Positions 36,176 through 43,703 of a stretch of DNA of 64,000 bases are shown here, piece after piece; position 1 is the stretch's first letter, and every line of letters begins with the position of its first letter. A program made the position numbers and the translations under genes. Source of the stretch: Streptomyces sp. TLI_171. Its GTDB lineage: Bacteria; Actinomycetota; Actinomycetes; Streptomycetales; Streptomycetaceae. The notes under the pieces are model-generated. The model ran no database searches. It worked only from the letters and a program-made list of their open reading frames with translations, and was not told the origin of the DNA. The DNA is taken from assembly GCF_003610255.1 (NCBI RefSeq), contig NZ_RAPS01000001.1, positions 3,534,001 through 3,598,000 on the forward strand. Reading direction: 5' to 3'.

Positions 36176-37165
36176 GTGCGGACCGGGTTGCCGCTGTCGG
36201 TGGGCGACCTCGCCCTGACCAGGTTCGCGATCTCCCCGATGTGGGAGGTGGTGACCAGCTACCGCGCCCTCGCCGCCGACCCCGGGCCCGAACCGCTGCG
36301 CCGCTGGGCCGCCCAGGTCCGCCCCCGGCTGGCCCCCGCCGGACTCGACCGCGGCTGGCTCGCCGACCTGATCCCGCCGCAGGGCCACCTGCCGGACTTC
36401 CTCAACCCGGTGCCGGACGACCGGATCACCGACTTGGCGGGTGAGTTGACGGCCGTTCGGGCCGCCGGGCCGGAGCTGGTCCGGCACGACCTGGACTGCC
36501 TGCGGGCGGACGCCCCCGGCGGGCTGCCCGCGCGGCTGCGACTGCTGGAACGCGACCCCGGCGAGGCGCTGCGGCGGATCAGCGCCGAGATCGAGACGTA
36601 CTGGCAGCTCGCCCTCGCCCCCTACTGGTCGCGGATCCGCGCCGTACTGGAGGCGGACGTCCTGCAGCGCGCCCGGCACGCCGCGGAGCACGGCAGCGCC
36701 GGCATGCTCGGCGACCTGCACGGCACGGTGCGGTGGGCCGACGGCACCCTGCACCTGTCGCAGCGGCACTGCGCCGTCACCCGGATCGCCACCGGCGCCG
36801 GGCTGCTGCTGATCCCCTCCGTCTTCGCCTGGCCCCGCCTGCTCACCCGGACCGTCACGCCCGATCCCCCGCAGCTCTGCTACCCGGCGCTGGCCGCCGC
36901 GACCGTCTGGGAGACCCGCCCGCACCCCCGCGCCGAAGCCCTCGCCCCCGTGCTCGGCCGCACCCGCACCCGTCTGCTCACCGAACTCGACACCCCCGCC
37001 TCCACCACCGAACTCGCCGCCCGCTGCGCGCTCTCCCCCGCCGCGATCTCCCAACACCTCACCGCCCTCCGCACCGCCGGCCTGGTCTCCTCGCACCGCG
37101 CGGGCCGGGCGGTCCTCTACGCCCGGACGGCCGTCGCGGACGGGTGGCTCGCCGCGATGCCCTGA
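36176..37165 (+). CDS. DUF5937/ArsR-type winged-helix transcriptional regulator
   Basis: A 329-residue regulator. The N-terminal 240 residues match the DUF5937 type (FAISPMWEVVTSYRAL), a probable ligand or partner domain. The C-terminal winged helix reads LLTELDTPASTTELAARCALSPAAISQHLTALRTAGLVSSHRAGR in overall pattern, with recognition helix AAISQHLTALRTAG near residue 288. No metal-binding Cys pair of classical ArsR is seen. The GTG at 36176 is chosen for GGAGG eight bases upstream. Target unknown; the divergent PEP mutase-like gene is a candidate. Confidence 0.82.
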   Translation: MRTGLPLSVGDLALTRFAISPMWEVVTSYRALAADPGPEPLRRWAAQVRPRLAPAGLDRGWLADLIPPQGHLPDFLNPVPDDRITDLAGELTAVRAAGPELVRHDLDCLRADAPGGLPARLRLLERDPGEALRRISAEIETYWQLALAPYWSRIRAVLEADVLQRARHAAEHGSAGMLGDLHGTVRWADGTLHLSQRHCAVTRIATGAGLLLIPSVFAWPRLLTRTVTPDPPQLCYPALAAATVWETRPHPRAEALAPVLGRTRTRLLTELDTPASTTELAARCALSPAAISQHLTALRTAGLVSSHRAGRAVLYARTAVADGWLAAMP

Positions 37166-37184
37166 GCACGGCGCCACCCGGGAG

Positions 37185-38093
37185 TCAGCGTGAGTAGGCC
37201 CGGAGGGTCAGCAGAGCGGCGAGGGTGACGCCGGGGCGGGCCTCGTTCTCGGTGGCGGCGGACCACCGGGCCCAGTTGATGGGCCAGCCGCCGTCGGGGA
37301 GTTGACGGGAAGCCAGGTGGGCCAGCCCGCGGTCCAGTTCGGCGGGCGTGAACCAGCTGTGGGCGAGGCTGTCCGGACTGGGTGCGTAGTCGTGCGGGAG
37401 GTGGAATTCGCCGGGCGCGTAGCCGGGGGCGAGCCGGACCTGTTCGGGCCGGTCCGGGTCGAGCAGCACCAGGTGCTGGTCGCGGACCGCCTCGCCGAGC
37501 CGGGCGGCCTGTTCGACCGCCCAGTCGCGGTCCGTCGCGGCGTCCAGGTATCCGACGGCGGTGATCACCTCGTACGGGTGGGTGGTCCCGATCGCCTCGA
37601 TCGCCCGCCGGCAGAAGCTCTCCGCTCCGGTCAGCCAGGGATGCCGGACACCGGCGGCGAGCAGCGGCGCGGTGATCTGGCCGGTGGCGAGGAGTTCCGC
37701 GGGCGGGTCCTCGGCGATCGGCAGGAACGGCGGGTGGGGGAAGCGGCGCAGGCTGGGCAGGACGGCGGGGACGCCGCCGTCCTGGGTGGTCCAGGTGGCG
37801 GCCCAGTCGCAGAGTTCGCGTCCGCGTTCGCCGCCGAGGGCGCCGGCCTCGGCGAGGATCCGGGCAGCGGCGCCGGCCGCGAGGGGCTGCGCGGCGGGCC
37901 CGCGGACGTCGGGCTCCAGGCCGTACGCCCAGCCGCCGCCGGGGGTGCGGTAGGCGTCCAGGGCCGCGAGGACGCCCGCCGGGTCGGGGGCGGCGCCGAA
38001 GAGGTGGGCGAAGCGGCGCTGCTCCAGGACCCGGCCCGCCGTCCACAGGTAGTCCGCGGCCCGTTCGATGATGCTGTCGTCGATCCATGCCAT
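37185..38093 (-). CDS. Terpene-cyclase/prenyltransferase-like alpha-toroid protein
   Basis: A 302-residue protein of repeated helical hairpins with QW-like segments: TPGGGWAYGLEPD near residue 50, TQDGGVPAVLPSL near residue 104 and LPDGGWPINW near residue 268. These are the turns of alpha/alpha toroid proteins related to squalene cyclase and protein prenyltransferases. The catalytic DxDD of cyclases is not evident, so an enzymatic role is doubtful. It converges on the winged-helix gene, starting at the ATG at 38093. Confidence 0.7.
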   Translation of the reverse strand: MAWIDDSIIERAADYLWTAGRVLEQRRFAHLFGAAPDPAGVLAALDAYRTPGGGWAYGLEPDVRGPAAQPLAAGAAARILAEAGALGGERGRELCDWAATWTTQDGGVPAVLPSLRRFPHPPFLPIAEDPPAELLATGQITAPLLAAGVRHPWLTGAESFCRRAIEAIGTTHPYEVITAVGYLDAATDRDWAVEQAARLGEAVRDQHLVLLDPDRPEQVRLAPGYAPGEFHLPHDYAPSPDSLAHSWFTPAELDRGLAHLASRQLPDGGWPINWARWSAATENEARPGVTLAALLTLRAYSR

Positions 38094-38247
38094 GCCCCCG
38101 ACGGTAGGGGCCCGGGCGGCGGGCGGTCAGCAGCGAACCGGCCGTCCCGGGAAGTCCGGGGAAAAAGTTTCGCGGGACCGATGAGTCCCGCCGGTGCGTG
38201 TCGTCCTTCCCTGTGACGGCACGCGGAGCGAACGTACGGAGCACGAG

Positions 38248-38457
38248 ATGAGCGTCAAGGGACCGGCGAGCTACTTCCCCTCGATCGAGCAGAAGTACGG
38301 GCGTCCGATCGCCGAGTGGCAGCAGTTGATCGTCGACTCGCCGCTCACCAAGCACATGGAACTGGTCGGCTGGTTGAAGACCGAGTACGGGCTCGGCCAC
38401 GGCCACGCGAACGCACTGGTCGCGCACACCCTCGCGACCGGCCAGAAGGGAAACTGA
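38248..38457 (+). CDS. DUF4287 small protein
   Basis: A 69-residue protein matching the DUF4287 pattern (MSVKGPASYFPSIEQKYGR, then GLGHGHANALVAHTL). The family is widespread, often beside or fused to DUF5655, and has no established function. The ATG at 38248 is preceded by weak purines. The stop is one base from the GTG of the following hydrolase, suggesting one transcript. Confidence 0.85.
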   Translation: MSVKGPASYFPSIEQKYGRPIAEWQQLIVDSPLTKHMELVGWLKTEYGLGHGHANALVAHTLATGQKGN

Positions 38458-38458
38458 C

Positions 38459-39256
38459 GTGACCGAGTACGTGACTTCCGCCGACGGCACCCGGATCGCC
38501 TACCAGGCGGCGGGCGACGGCCCCGCCGTGGTGATCGTGGACGGCGCGCTGTGCCACCGCGCGTTCGGGCCGTCCGGCGGCCTGGCCGCACAGCTGGCGG
38601 ACGGGCACCGGGCGTTCAGCTACGACCGGCGCGGCCGGGGCGAGAGCGGCCCCGGCGGGGAGTACGCCGTGGAGCGCGAGATCGAGGACCTGGCCGCCGT
38701 CGTCGCCGCGGCGGGCGGCAGCGCGACGGTGCTGGGGCTGTCCTCCGGGGCGGCGCTCGCCCTGCGGGCGGCGGGTGCGGGGATCGGGGTGGCGCGGGTG
38801 GTCGCGTACGAGCCGCCGTTCAGCACCTCGGACGAGCAGCGGGCCCGCTTCAAGGACTACCGCGCGGGCGTCGAACAGGACGTCGCGGGCGGGGAGTTCG
38901 GGGCGGCGGCGGTCCGGTTCATGACGTTCGTCGGGTCGCCCGCGGAGATGGTCGAGCAGTTGCGCGAGTCGCCGGTGTGGCCGGCGTTCGAGGCGGTGGC
39001 GCCGACGCTGGTCCACGACGCGGACGTCCTGGACGGCGCGGAGGGAGCCCCGGTGCCGGCCGCCCGCCTCGCCGAACTCGCCGTCCCCGTGCTGTTCCTG
39101 GACGGCGGGCTGAGCCCCGCGATGCTGCGCGACGCGACCGCCGCGGCGGCGTCCGCCACCCCCGCCGCCGAGTACCGCACCCTCGCGGGCCAGACCCACG
39201 AGGTCGCCCCGGAGGTCCTCGCCCCGGCCGTCGCGGAGTTCATCGCGCAGGACTGA
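38459..39256 (+). CDS. Alpha/beta hydrolase
   Basis: A 265-residue alpha/beta-fold hydrolase. The nucleophile elbow is LGLSSGAAL near residue 98, the oxyanion segment YDRRGRGESG near residue 58, the acid candidate in LFLDGGLS near residue 218 and the base His in AGQTHEV near residue 246. It lacks a long lid, suggesting a small ester or lactone substrate. It follows the DUF4287 gene by one base. Nothing in context names a substrate. Confidence 0.85.
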   Translation: MTEYVTSADGTRIAYQAAGDGPAVVIVDGALCHRAFGPSGGLAAQLADGHRAFSYDRRGRGESGPGGEYAVEREIEDLAAVVAAAGGSATVLGLSSGAALALRAAGAGIGVARVVAYEPPFSTSDEQRARFKDYRAGVEQDVAGGEFGAAAVRFMTFVGSPAEMVEQLRESPVWPAFEAVAPTLVHDADVLDGAEGAPVPAARLAELAVPVLFLDGGLSPAMLRDATAAAASATPAAEYRTLAGQTHEVAPEVLAPAVAEFIAQD

Positions 39257-39274
39257 CGGGCCCCCGGGCGCCCT

Positions 39275-39715
39275 CTACTGCGTGCCCCGGGCGAGGCGGC
39301 GGAGGAGGGCGCCGGTGGTGGCGGGGTCGCCGGCCCGGGCGAAGAAGGCGTGGTCGACGGCCTCGACGGCGGGGATGGCGGTGCGGGCGAGGGCGATGCC
39401 ACGGGGGGTGATGCGCAGGCGCCGGGCGCGGGTGTCGTCGGGGTCGGTGGTGCGGTCGAGCAGCCCCTTGGCTTCGAGTTTCCGGACCACCTGGGAGGTG
39501 GTGCGGACATCCGTGCCGGCCTGCCGGGAGAGTTCCTGCTGGTTGGGCGCCGTGCCCTGCTCGTTGAGCCACCAGGCGCAGGAGAGCAGGACGAACTGGG
39601 GGTGCGTCAGGTCCAGCGGGGCGAGCGCGGCGGCGACCTCGCGCTGCCAGCGCAGGGTGGTGTGCCACAGCCAGAAGCCGGGGCTGTTCGCCGGTCCTTC
39701 GGTCAGTCCGTCCAT
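39275..39715 (-). CDS. MarR-family transcriptional regulator
   Basis: A 146-residue winged-helix regulator of the MarR family: LTHPQFVLLSCAWWL, then QQELSRQAGTDVRTTSQVVRKLE as recognition region near residues 60-82, and the wing RTTDPDDTRARRLRITPRG. Dimeric repressors of this type sense phenolic or redox ligands. The ATG at 39715 has GGAGGG eight bases before it. It follows an SRPBCC-domain gene on the same strand and probably controls that pair. Confidence 0.88.
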   Translation of the reverse strand: MDGLTEGPANSPGFWLWHTTLRWQREVAAALAPLDLTHPQFVLLSCAWWLNEQGTAPNQQELSRQAGTDVRTTSQVVRKLEAKGLLDRTTDPDDTRARRLRITPRGIALARTAIPAVEAVDHAFFARAGDPATTGALLRRLARGTQ

Positions 39716-39738
39716 GGGGGTCACCCTCCCACGGCCTG

Positions 39739-40158
39739 TCAGGCGGTGGTGGCGCGGGCGAGCAGCCCGGCCATCGCCTCGGGGAAGTCCTCGGTGATCA
39801 TCGGGCCGATCTCGGGGCCGAGCCGCGCGGCGTCCGGCCCGTGGATCTCCAGCCGGTGGGCGACCCGGGTGCCGCCGGCGGGCAGGGCGGTGAGGGTGTG
39901 CGAGAAGTGCAGGGTGACGCCGCCGAACTCGGTCCGGTCGGCGTAGACGCGGTCCGGCTCGATCCGGGTGATGACGGAGACGATCGGGTCCTGGCCGGTC
40001 GGGGTCATGCTGACGGTGCTGCCGACCTCGAACGGGCCGTTCAGGGTGACGGCGTCCATCGAGGTGTCCCAGTCCGTCCAGTGGTCGAGGTCGCTGAGCA
40101 CCGCCCAGACGGCGTGCGGCGCGGCGGTGGTCTCGGCGGTGTGCTCGTGCTCCCACAT
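39739..40158 (-). CDS. SRPBCC (START-like) family protein
   Basis: A 139-residue polyketide-cyclase/START-like fold: EHTAETTAAPHAVWAVLSD at the N terminus, then WTDWDTSM and VAHRLEI, ending in a long C-terminal helix. Such domains bind hydrophobic ligands in a deep cavity. The ATG at 40158 is preferred over upstream codons because of AAGGGGAC before it. It lies 23 bp upstream of the MarR regulator, a common ligand-binder/regulator pairing. Confidence 0.82.
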   Translation of the reverse strand: MWEHEHTAETTAAPHAVWAVLSDLDHWTDWDTSMDAVTLNGPFEVGSTVSMTPTGQDPIVSVITRIEPDRVYADRTEFGGVTLHFSHTLTALPAGGTRVAHRLEIHGPDAARLGPEIGPMITEDFPEAMAGLLARATTA

Positions 40159-40206
40159 GGCGTGTCCCCTTGCTCGGTCCCGGTTCCAACTAATCCACAC
40201 GGAGAT

Positions 40207-40230
40207 TATCTACGCAGAGACTATCTCGCA
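40207..40230. promoter_or_regulatory. Direct repeat in the SRPBCC-MarR promoter
   Basis: TATCTACGCA at 40207-40216 and TATCTCGCA at 40222-40230 lie about 50 bp upstream of the SRPBCC start in a locally AT-richer patch. It is a candidate binding site for the MarR regulator. Confidence 0.4.
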
Positions 40231-40346
40231 AGGGGTCGGCCCGAGCACCTCGCGGGTCCCGGCGGGAAAGGCGCTGCACCGCGTTCTGCGCCCCTGCTAC
40301 GGTCGGGGCAAATCCAGCTTGGCCGTACCGAGGAGAGCAGACTCCG

Positions 40347-41642
40347 ATGCATGATGCCCGCGCCCTGATCGACCTGGGGGACGAAGCCGTCCGGCTTCTC
40401 GCACGTCGCGGCTACCGGCTCGACCTGTCCGCGCTGGAGGCGCTGCAGTCCCGCCGCAACAGCGGCATCCAGGCCGGCGACGAGCTGCGGGCGCGCTCCA
40501 AGCAGGTCGCCCAGGAGGTGCAGCGGACGGCGAAGCAGGGCGGGGACGTCGGCGAGCTGAAGGACACCGCCCGCGCGCTGAAGGAGCAGATCCAGCAGAA
40601 CGAGGCTGATCTGGAGGGCGTCCAGCAGGAACTGACGGACCTGCTGCTGACGATCCCGAACCTGCCCTCGGACGACGCCCCGGACGGGTTCTCGGACGAG
40701 GACGCCCGCGAGCTGCGCCGGGTCGGCGAGCCTCCGCGCTTCGCGTTCGCGCCCAAGGACCACGTCGACCTGGGCGAGGCCATGGGCATCATGGACTTCG
40801 GCCGCGCCACCAAGCTGTCCGGCTCGCGCTTCAGCGTGCTGCGCGGCACCGGTGCGGCGCTGGAGCGGGCGCTCGCCTCGCTGCTGCTGGACCTGCACAC
40901 CCGCCGGCACGGGTACGTCGAGCACGCGGTGCCGTACCTGGTGAACCGGCGCACCATGACCGGCACCGGGCAGCTGCCGAAGTTCGAGGCGGACCTGTTC
41001 AGGACCGGGGTCGCGGACCGGGACCTGTTCCTGATCCCGACCGCCGAGGTCCCGCTGACCAACCTGTACGCGGACGAGATCGTGCCGCCGGCCGAGCTGC
41101 CGCTGGCGCTCACCGCGCAGACGCCGTGCTTCCGTTCGGAGGCCGGCTCGTACGGCCGGGACACCCGCGGGCTGATCCGGCTGCACCAGTTCTCGAAGGT
41201 GGAGATGGTGCGGATCTGCGCCCCGGAGCAGGCCCGGGAGCAGATGCTGCTGATGGTCACGCACGCCGAGGCCTGCCTGCAGGAGCTCGAACTCGCCTAC
41301 CGCGTGGTCGCCCTGGCGGCCGGCGACACCGGCTTCTCCGCGCAGCTGACGTACGACCTGGAGGTGTGGCTGCCCAGCCAGGACACCTACCGGGAGATCT
41401 CCTCGGTCTCGGACTTCGGCACCTTCCAGGGCCGCCGGGCCGGCATCCGCACCCGGGACGGGAACGGCAGGCCGACCGCGGCGGCCACCGTCAACGGCTC
41501 GGGCCTGCCGCTGGGCCGCACCATCGCGGCGGTGCTGGAGCAGCACCAGCAGGCGGACGGCTCGGTGCTGCTGCCGAAGGCGCTGCACCCGTACCTGGGC
41601 TTCGCCCGGATCGCCGCCGACGGCACCCCCGTCGAGGAGTAG
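40347..41642 (+). CDS. serS: Seryl-tRNA synthetase, divergent copy
   Basis: A 431-residue class II synthetase charging tRNA-Ser with serine. An N-terminal antiparallel coiled coil (residues about 25-100) is followed by motif 2, FRSEAGSYGRDTRGLIRLHQ, near residue 262, and motif 3, NGSGLPLGRT, near residue 382. The TYDLEVWLPSQDTYREISS region looks more like proteobacterial SerRS than the KFDCEAW-type sequence I remember for housekeeping actinobacterial enzymes. It lies in the accessory segment and may be a second, resistance-type SerRS. GAGGAG precedes the ATG; a terminator follows. Confidence 0.9.
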   Translation: MHDARALIDLGDEAVRLLARRGYRLDLSALEALQSRRNSGIQAGDELRARSKQVAQEVQRTAKQGGDVGELKDTARALKEQIQQNEADLEGVQQELTDLLLTIPNLPSDDAPDGFSDEDARELRRVGEPPRFAFAPKDHVDLGEAMGIMDFGRATKLSGSRFSVLRGTGAALERALASLLLDLHTRRHGYVEHAVPYLVNRRTMTGTGQLPKFEADLFRTGVADRDLFLIPTAEVPLTNLYADEIVPPAELPLALTAQTPCFRSEAGSYGRDTRGLIRLHQFSKVEMVRICAPEQAREQMLLMVTHAEACLQELELAYRVVALAAGDTGFSAQLTYDLEVWLPSQDTYREISSVSDFGTFQGRRAGIRTRDGNGRPTAAATVNGSGLPLGRTIAAVLEQHQQADGSVLLPKALHPYLGFARIAADGTPVEE

Positions 41643-41658
41643 AACCCGCCGCACGGGC

Positions 41659-41699
41659 AAGGCGCGTGGTGGCCCCGGACGGGGCGGCCACGCGCCTTT
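41659..41699 (+). terminator. Terminator after serS
   Basis: AAGGCGCGTGG at 41659-41669 pairs with CCACGCGCCTT at 41688-41698; an inner GCCCC/GGGGC stem closes a four-base loop, and a short T run ends it. Confidence 0.75.
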
Positions 41700-41808
41700 C
41701 GCCGTCCGGGGCCCGGTCGCCGGGTCTGCCCGGAGGGTGCCCGGCGGGACCGTCCTCGCGACGTCGCCGCGCCGGGCGAGGTCGCTGACGGGGCGTTACC
41801 GTCGGGGA

Positions 41809-43116
41809 ATGGGAGAGGCGGTGCGGGCGAAGTGGTTGGCGCGGGCGTCGATCGGGTGCGGGCTGGCGGCCGTGCTGATGCTGGCGGCGGGAGCCGGGCT
41901 GCGCGGGGCACTGGTGGTGGCCGTCGGACTGGTGACGCTGGTGCTGATGGGCGTCGGCGGGTGGTGGGCGCTGTCCCGGCGGGGGCCGGTGCGCTGGCTG
42001 GGGGCGGCGCTGGCGGTGGCCGCGCCGAGCGGTGCGGTGGTGCTGTACGTGGGCGGCGGGACGTGGCCGTGGGTGCTGGGCGTGGTGGCGCTGTGGGCGG
42101 TCGGCCTGTCGCTGGCCCGGGCGGCGCTGCGGGCCGGGCAGCGGGTCCGGCCGATGGCGGAGCGCGAGGTGGACCCGCCGCGCAAGCCGGTGCTGATCAT
42201 GAATCCGAGGTCGGGCGGCGGGAAGGTGGAGAAGTTCGACCTGGCCGCGAAGGCCCGTGAGCTGGGCGCCGAGGTGGTGCTGCTGGATCCGACGGACCAT
42301 CAGGACGTCACCGAGCTGGCCGAACGCGCGGTCGCGGACGGCGCGGACCTGCTGGGCGTGGCGGGGGGTGACGGCACCCAGGCGCAGGTGGCGCAGGTCG
42401 CCGCCCGGCACGGGCTGCCGTTCCTGGTGGTCTCGGCCGGGACCCGCAACCACTTCGCGCTGGACCTGGGCCTGGACCGCACCGATCCGGCCCGCTGCCT
42501 GGACGCGCTGACCGACGGCGTCGAACTCCGGGTGGACCTGGGCGAGGTCGCGGGCCGGGCGTTCGTCAACAACGTCTCCTTCGGCACGTACGCGGAGATC
42601 GTCCAGCACCCCGACTACCGCGACGCCAAGGCCGCCACCACGCTCGCCCTGCTGCCGGACCTGCTGGTCGGCTACGGCGGGGCGCAGCTGGCGGCGGAGG
42701 TCGGCGGGCAGCGGCTGGAGCGGCCGCAGGCGGTGCTGGTCAGCAACAATCCGTATGACGCGGGGGACTTGACGGACCCCGGGCGGCGTTCGCGGCTGGA
42801 CCGCGGATGGCTCGGGGTGCTGGGAGTGAAGGTGGACGGTGCGGCGCAGGCGGCTGACCTGGCGCTGCGGGGTACGAGTGCGGAGGCGGTGACGACGCTG
42901 ATGGGCCGTGAAGTGCTGGTGACGGCTGATGCGGAGAGCATTCCGGTGGCGGTGGACGGCGAGGCGCTGGAGCTGGACGTGCCGGTGCGCTGCGTGATCC
43001 ACCCGGCGGCGCTGCGGGTGCGGGTGCCGCGGGACCGGCCGGGCACGGTCGCGCCGGTGCCCGCGCTGAAGTGGAGCCGGCTGGCCCGGCTGGCCGCCGA
43101 CGGGGGTGCGAAGTGA
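41809..43116 (+). CDS. Diacylglycerol kinase-catalytic-domain membrane protein
   Basis: A 435-residue lipid-kinase family protein. Residues 5-105 hold three or four membrane helices. The soluble part has the DAGK phosphate-binding IMNPRSGGGK near residue 130 and GGDGTQAQVA near residue 186, which binds ATP. It probably phosphorylates a lipid such as diacylglycerol at the membrane. The ATG at 41809 is used; the GTG at 41821 with GGGAGAGGC before it is an alternative. The PAP2 gene overlaps its stop by GTGA. Confidence 0.87.
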   Translation: MGEAVRAKWLARASIGCGLAAVLMLAAGAGLRGALVVAVGLVTLVLMGVGGWWALSRRGPVRWLGAALAVAAPSGAVVLYVGGGTWPWVLGVVALWAVGLSLARAALRAGQRVRPMAEREVDPPRKPVLIMNPRSGGGKVEKFDLAAKARELGAEVVLLDPTDHQDVTELAERAVADGADLLGVAGGDGTQAQVAQVAARHGLPFLVVSAGTRNHFALDLGLDRTDPARCLDALTDGVELRVDLGEVAGRAFVNNVSFGTYAEIVQHPDYRDAKAATTLALLPDLLVGYGGAQLAAEVGGQRLERPQAVLVSNNPYDAGDLTDPGRRSRLDRGWLGVLGVKVDGAAQAADLALRGTSAEAVTTLMGREVLVTADAESIPVAVDGEALELDVPVRCVIHPAALRVRVPRDRPGTVAPVPALKWSRLARLAADGGAK

Positions 43117-43703
43117 GGGCGTCGAGGCGTTGGGCGGTGGCCGGGCGGAACGTGGTGACGGACCTGTCGGCGGTGGACCTGGCCGTCTACACGGCGGTCG
43201 CCGCGACGCCGACGCCGACCCTGGACGAGGGGCTGCGCCGGCTGTCGACGGCCGCGAACCACTCGAAGCTGTCCATCGCGGTGGCCTGCGGCCTGGCCCT
43301 CGCCCCCGGGCTGCCGCGCCGCGCGGCGGTGGTGGGGCTCGGTTCGGTGGCGGTGGCCTCGGCGGCGGCGAACCTGCTGGGCAAGTCGCTGGCCCGCCGA
43401 CCGCGGCCGGACCGGGTCGCGGGCCGGGTCCCGGAGGCCCGGCACGTCCCGATGCCGGAGTCCGCGTCCTTCCCGTCCGGGCACACCGCCTCGGCCTTCG
43501 CCTTCGCCACCGGCGTCTCCGCCCTGCTGCCCTGGGCGGCCGCCCCGCTCGGCCTGCTGGCCCTCTCGGTCGGGTACTCCCGGGTCCACACGGGCGTCCA
43601 CTACCCGGGGGACGTGATCGCGGGCGCCCTGCTGGGCACGGTCGCGGGCAGCATCGTCGCGGGCGTGGACACCCACTGGCCGGGCCGGCCGGGCGGCCGC
43701 TGA
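43113..43703 (+). CDS. PAP2-family lipid phosphatase
   Basis: A 196-residue membrane phosphatase with the three PAP2 motifs: KSLARRPRP near residue 91, PSGHTAS near residue 121 and SRVHTGVHYPGDV near residue 155, containing the catalytic His residues. It should remove phosphate from a lipid such as phosphatidic acid or undecaprenyl pyrophosphate. The GTG at 43113 overlaps the kinase stop, so an opposing kinase/phosphatase pair is made together. Its stop touches that of kdpD on the other strand. Confidence 0.9.
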   Translation: MRASRRWAVAGRNVVTDLSAVDLAVYTAVAATPTPTLDEGLRRLSTAANHSKLSIAVACGLALAPGLPRRAAVVGLGSVAVASAAANLLGKSLARRPRPDRVAGRVPEARHVPMPESASFPSGHTASAFAFATGVSALLPWAAAPLGLLALSVGYSRVHTGVHYPGDVIAGALLGTVAGSIVAGVDTHWPGRPGGR

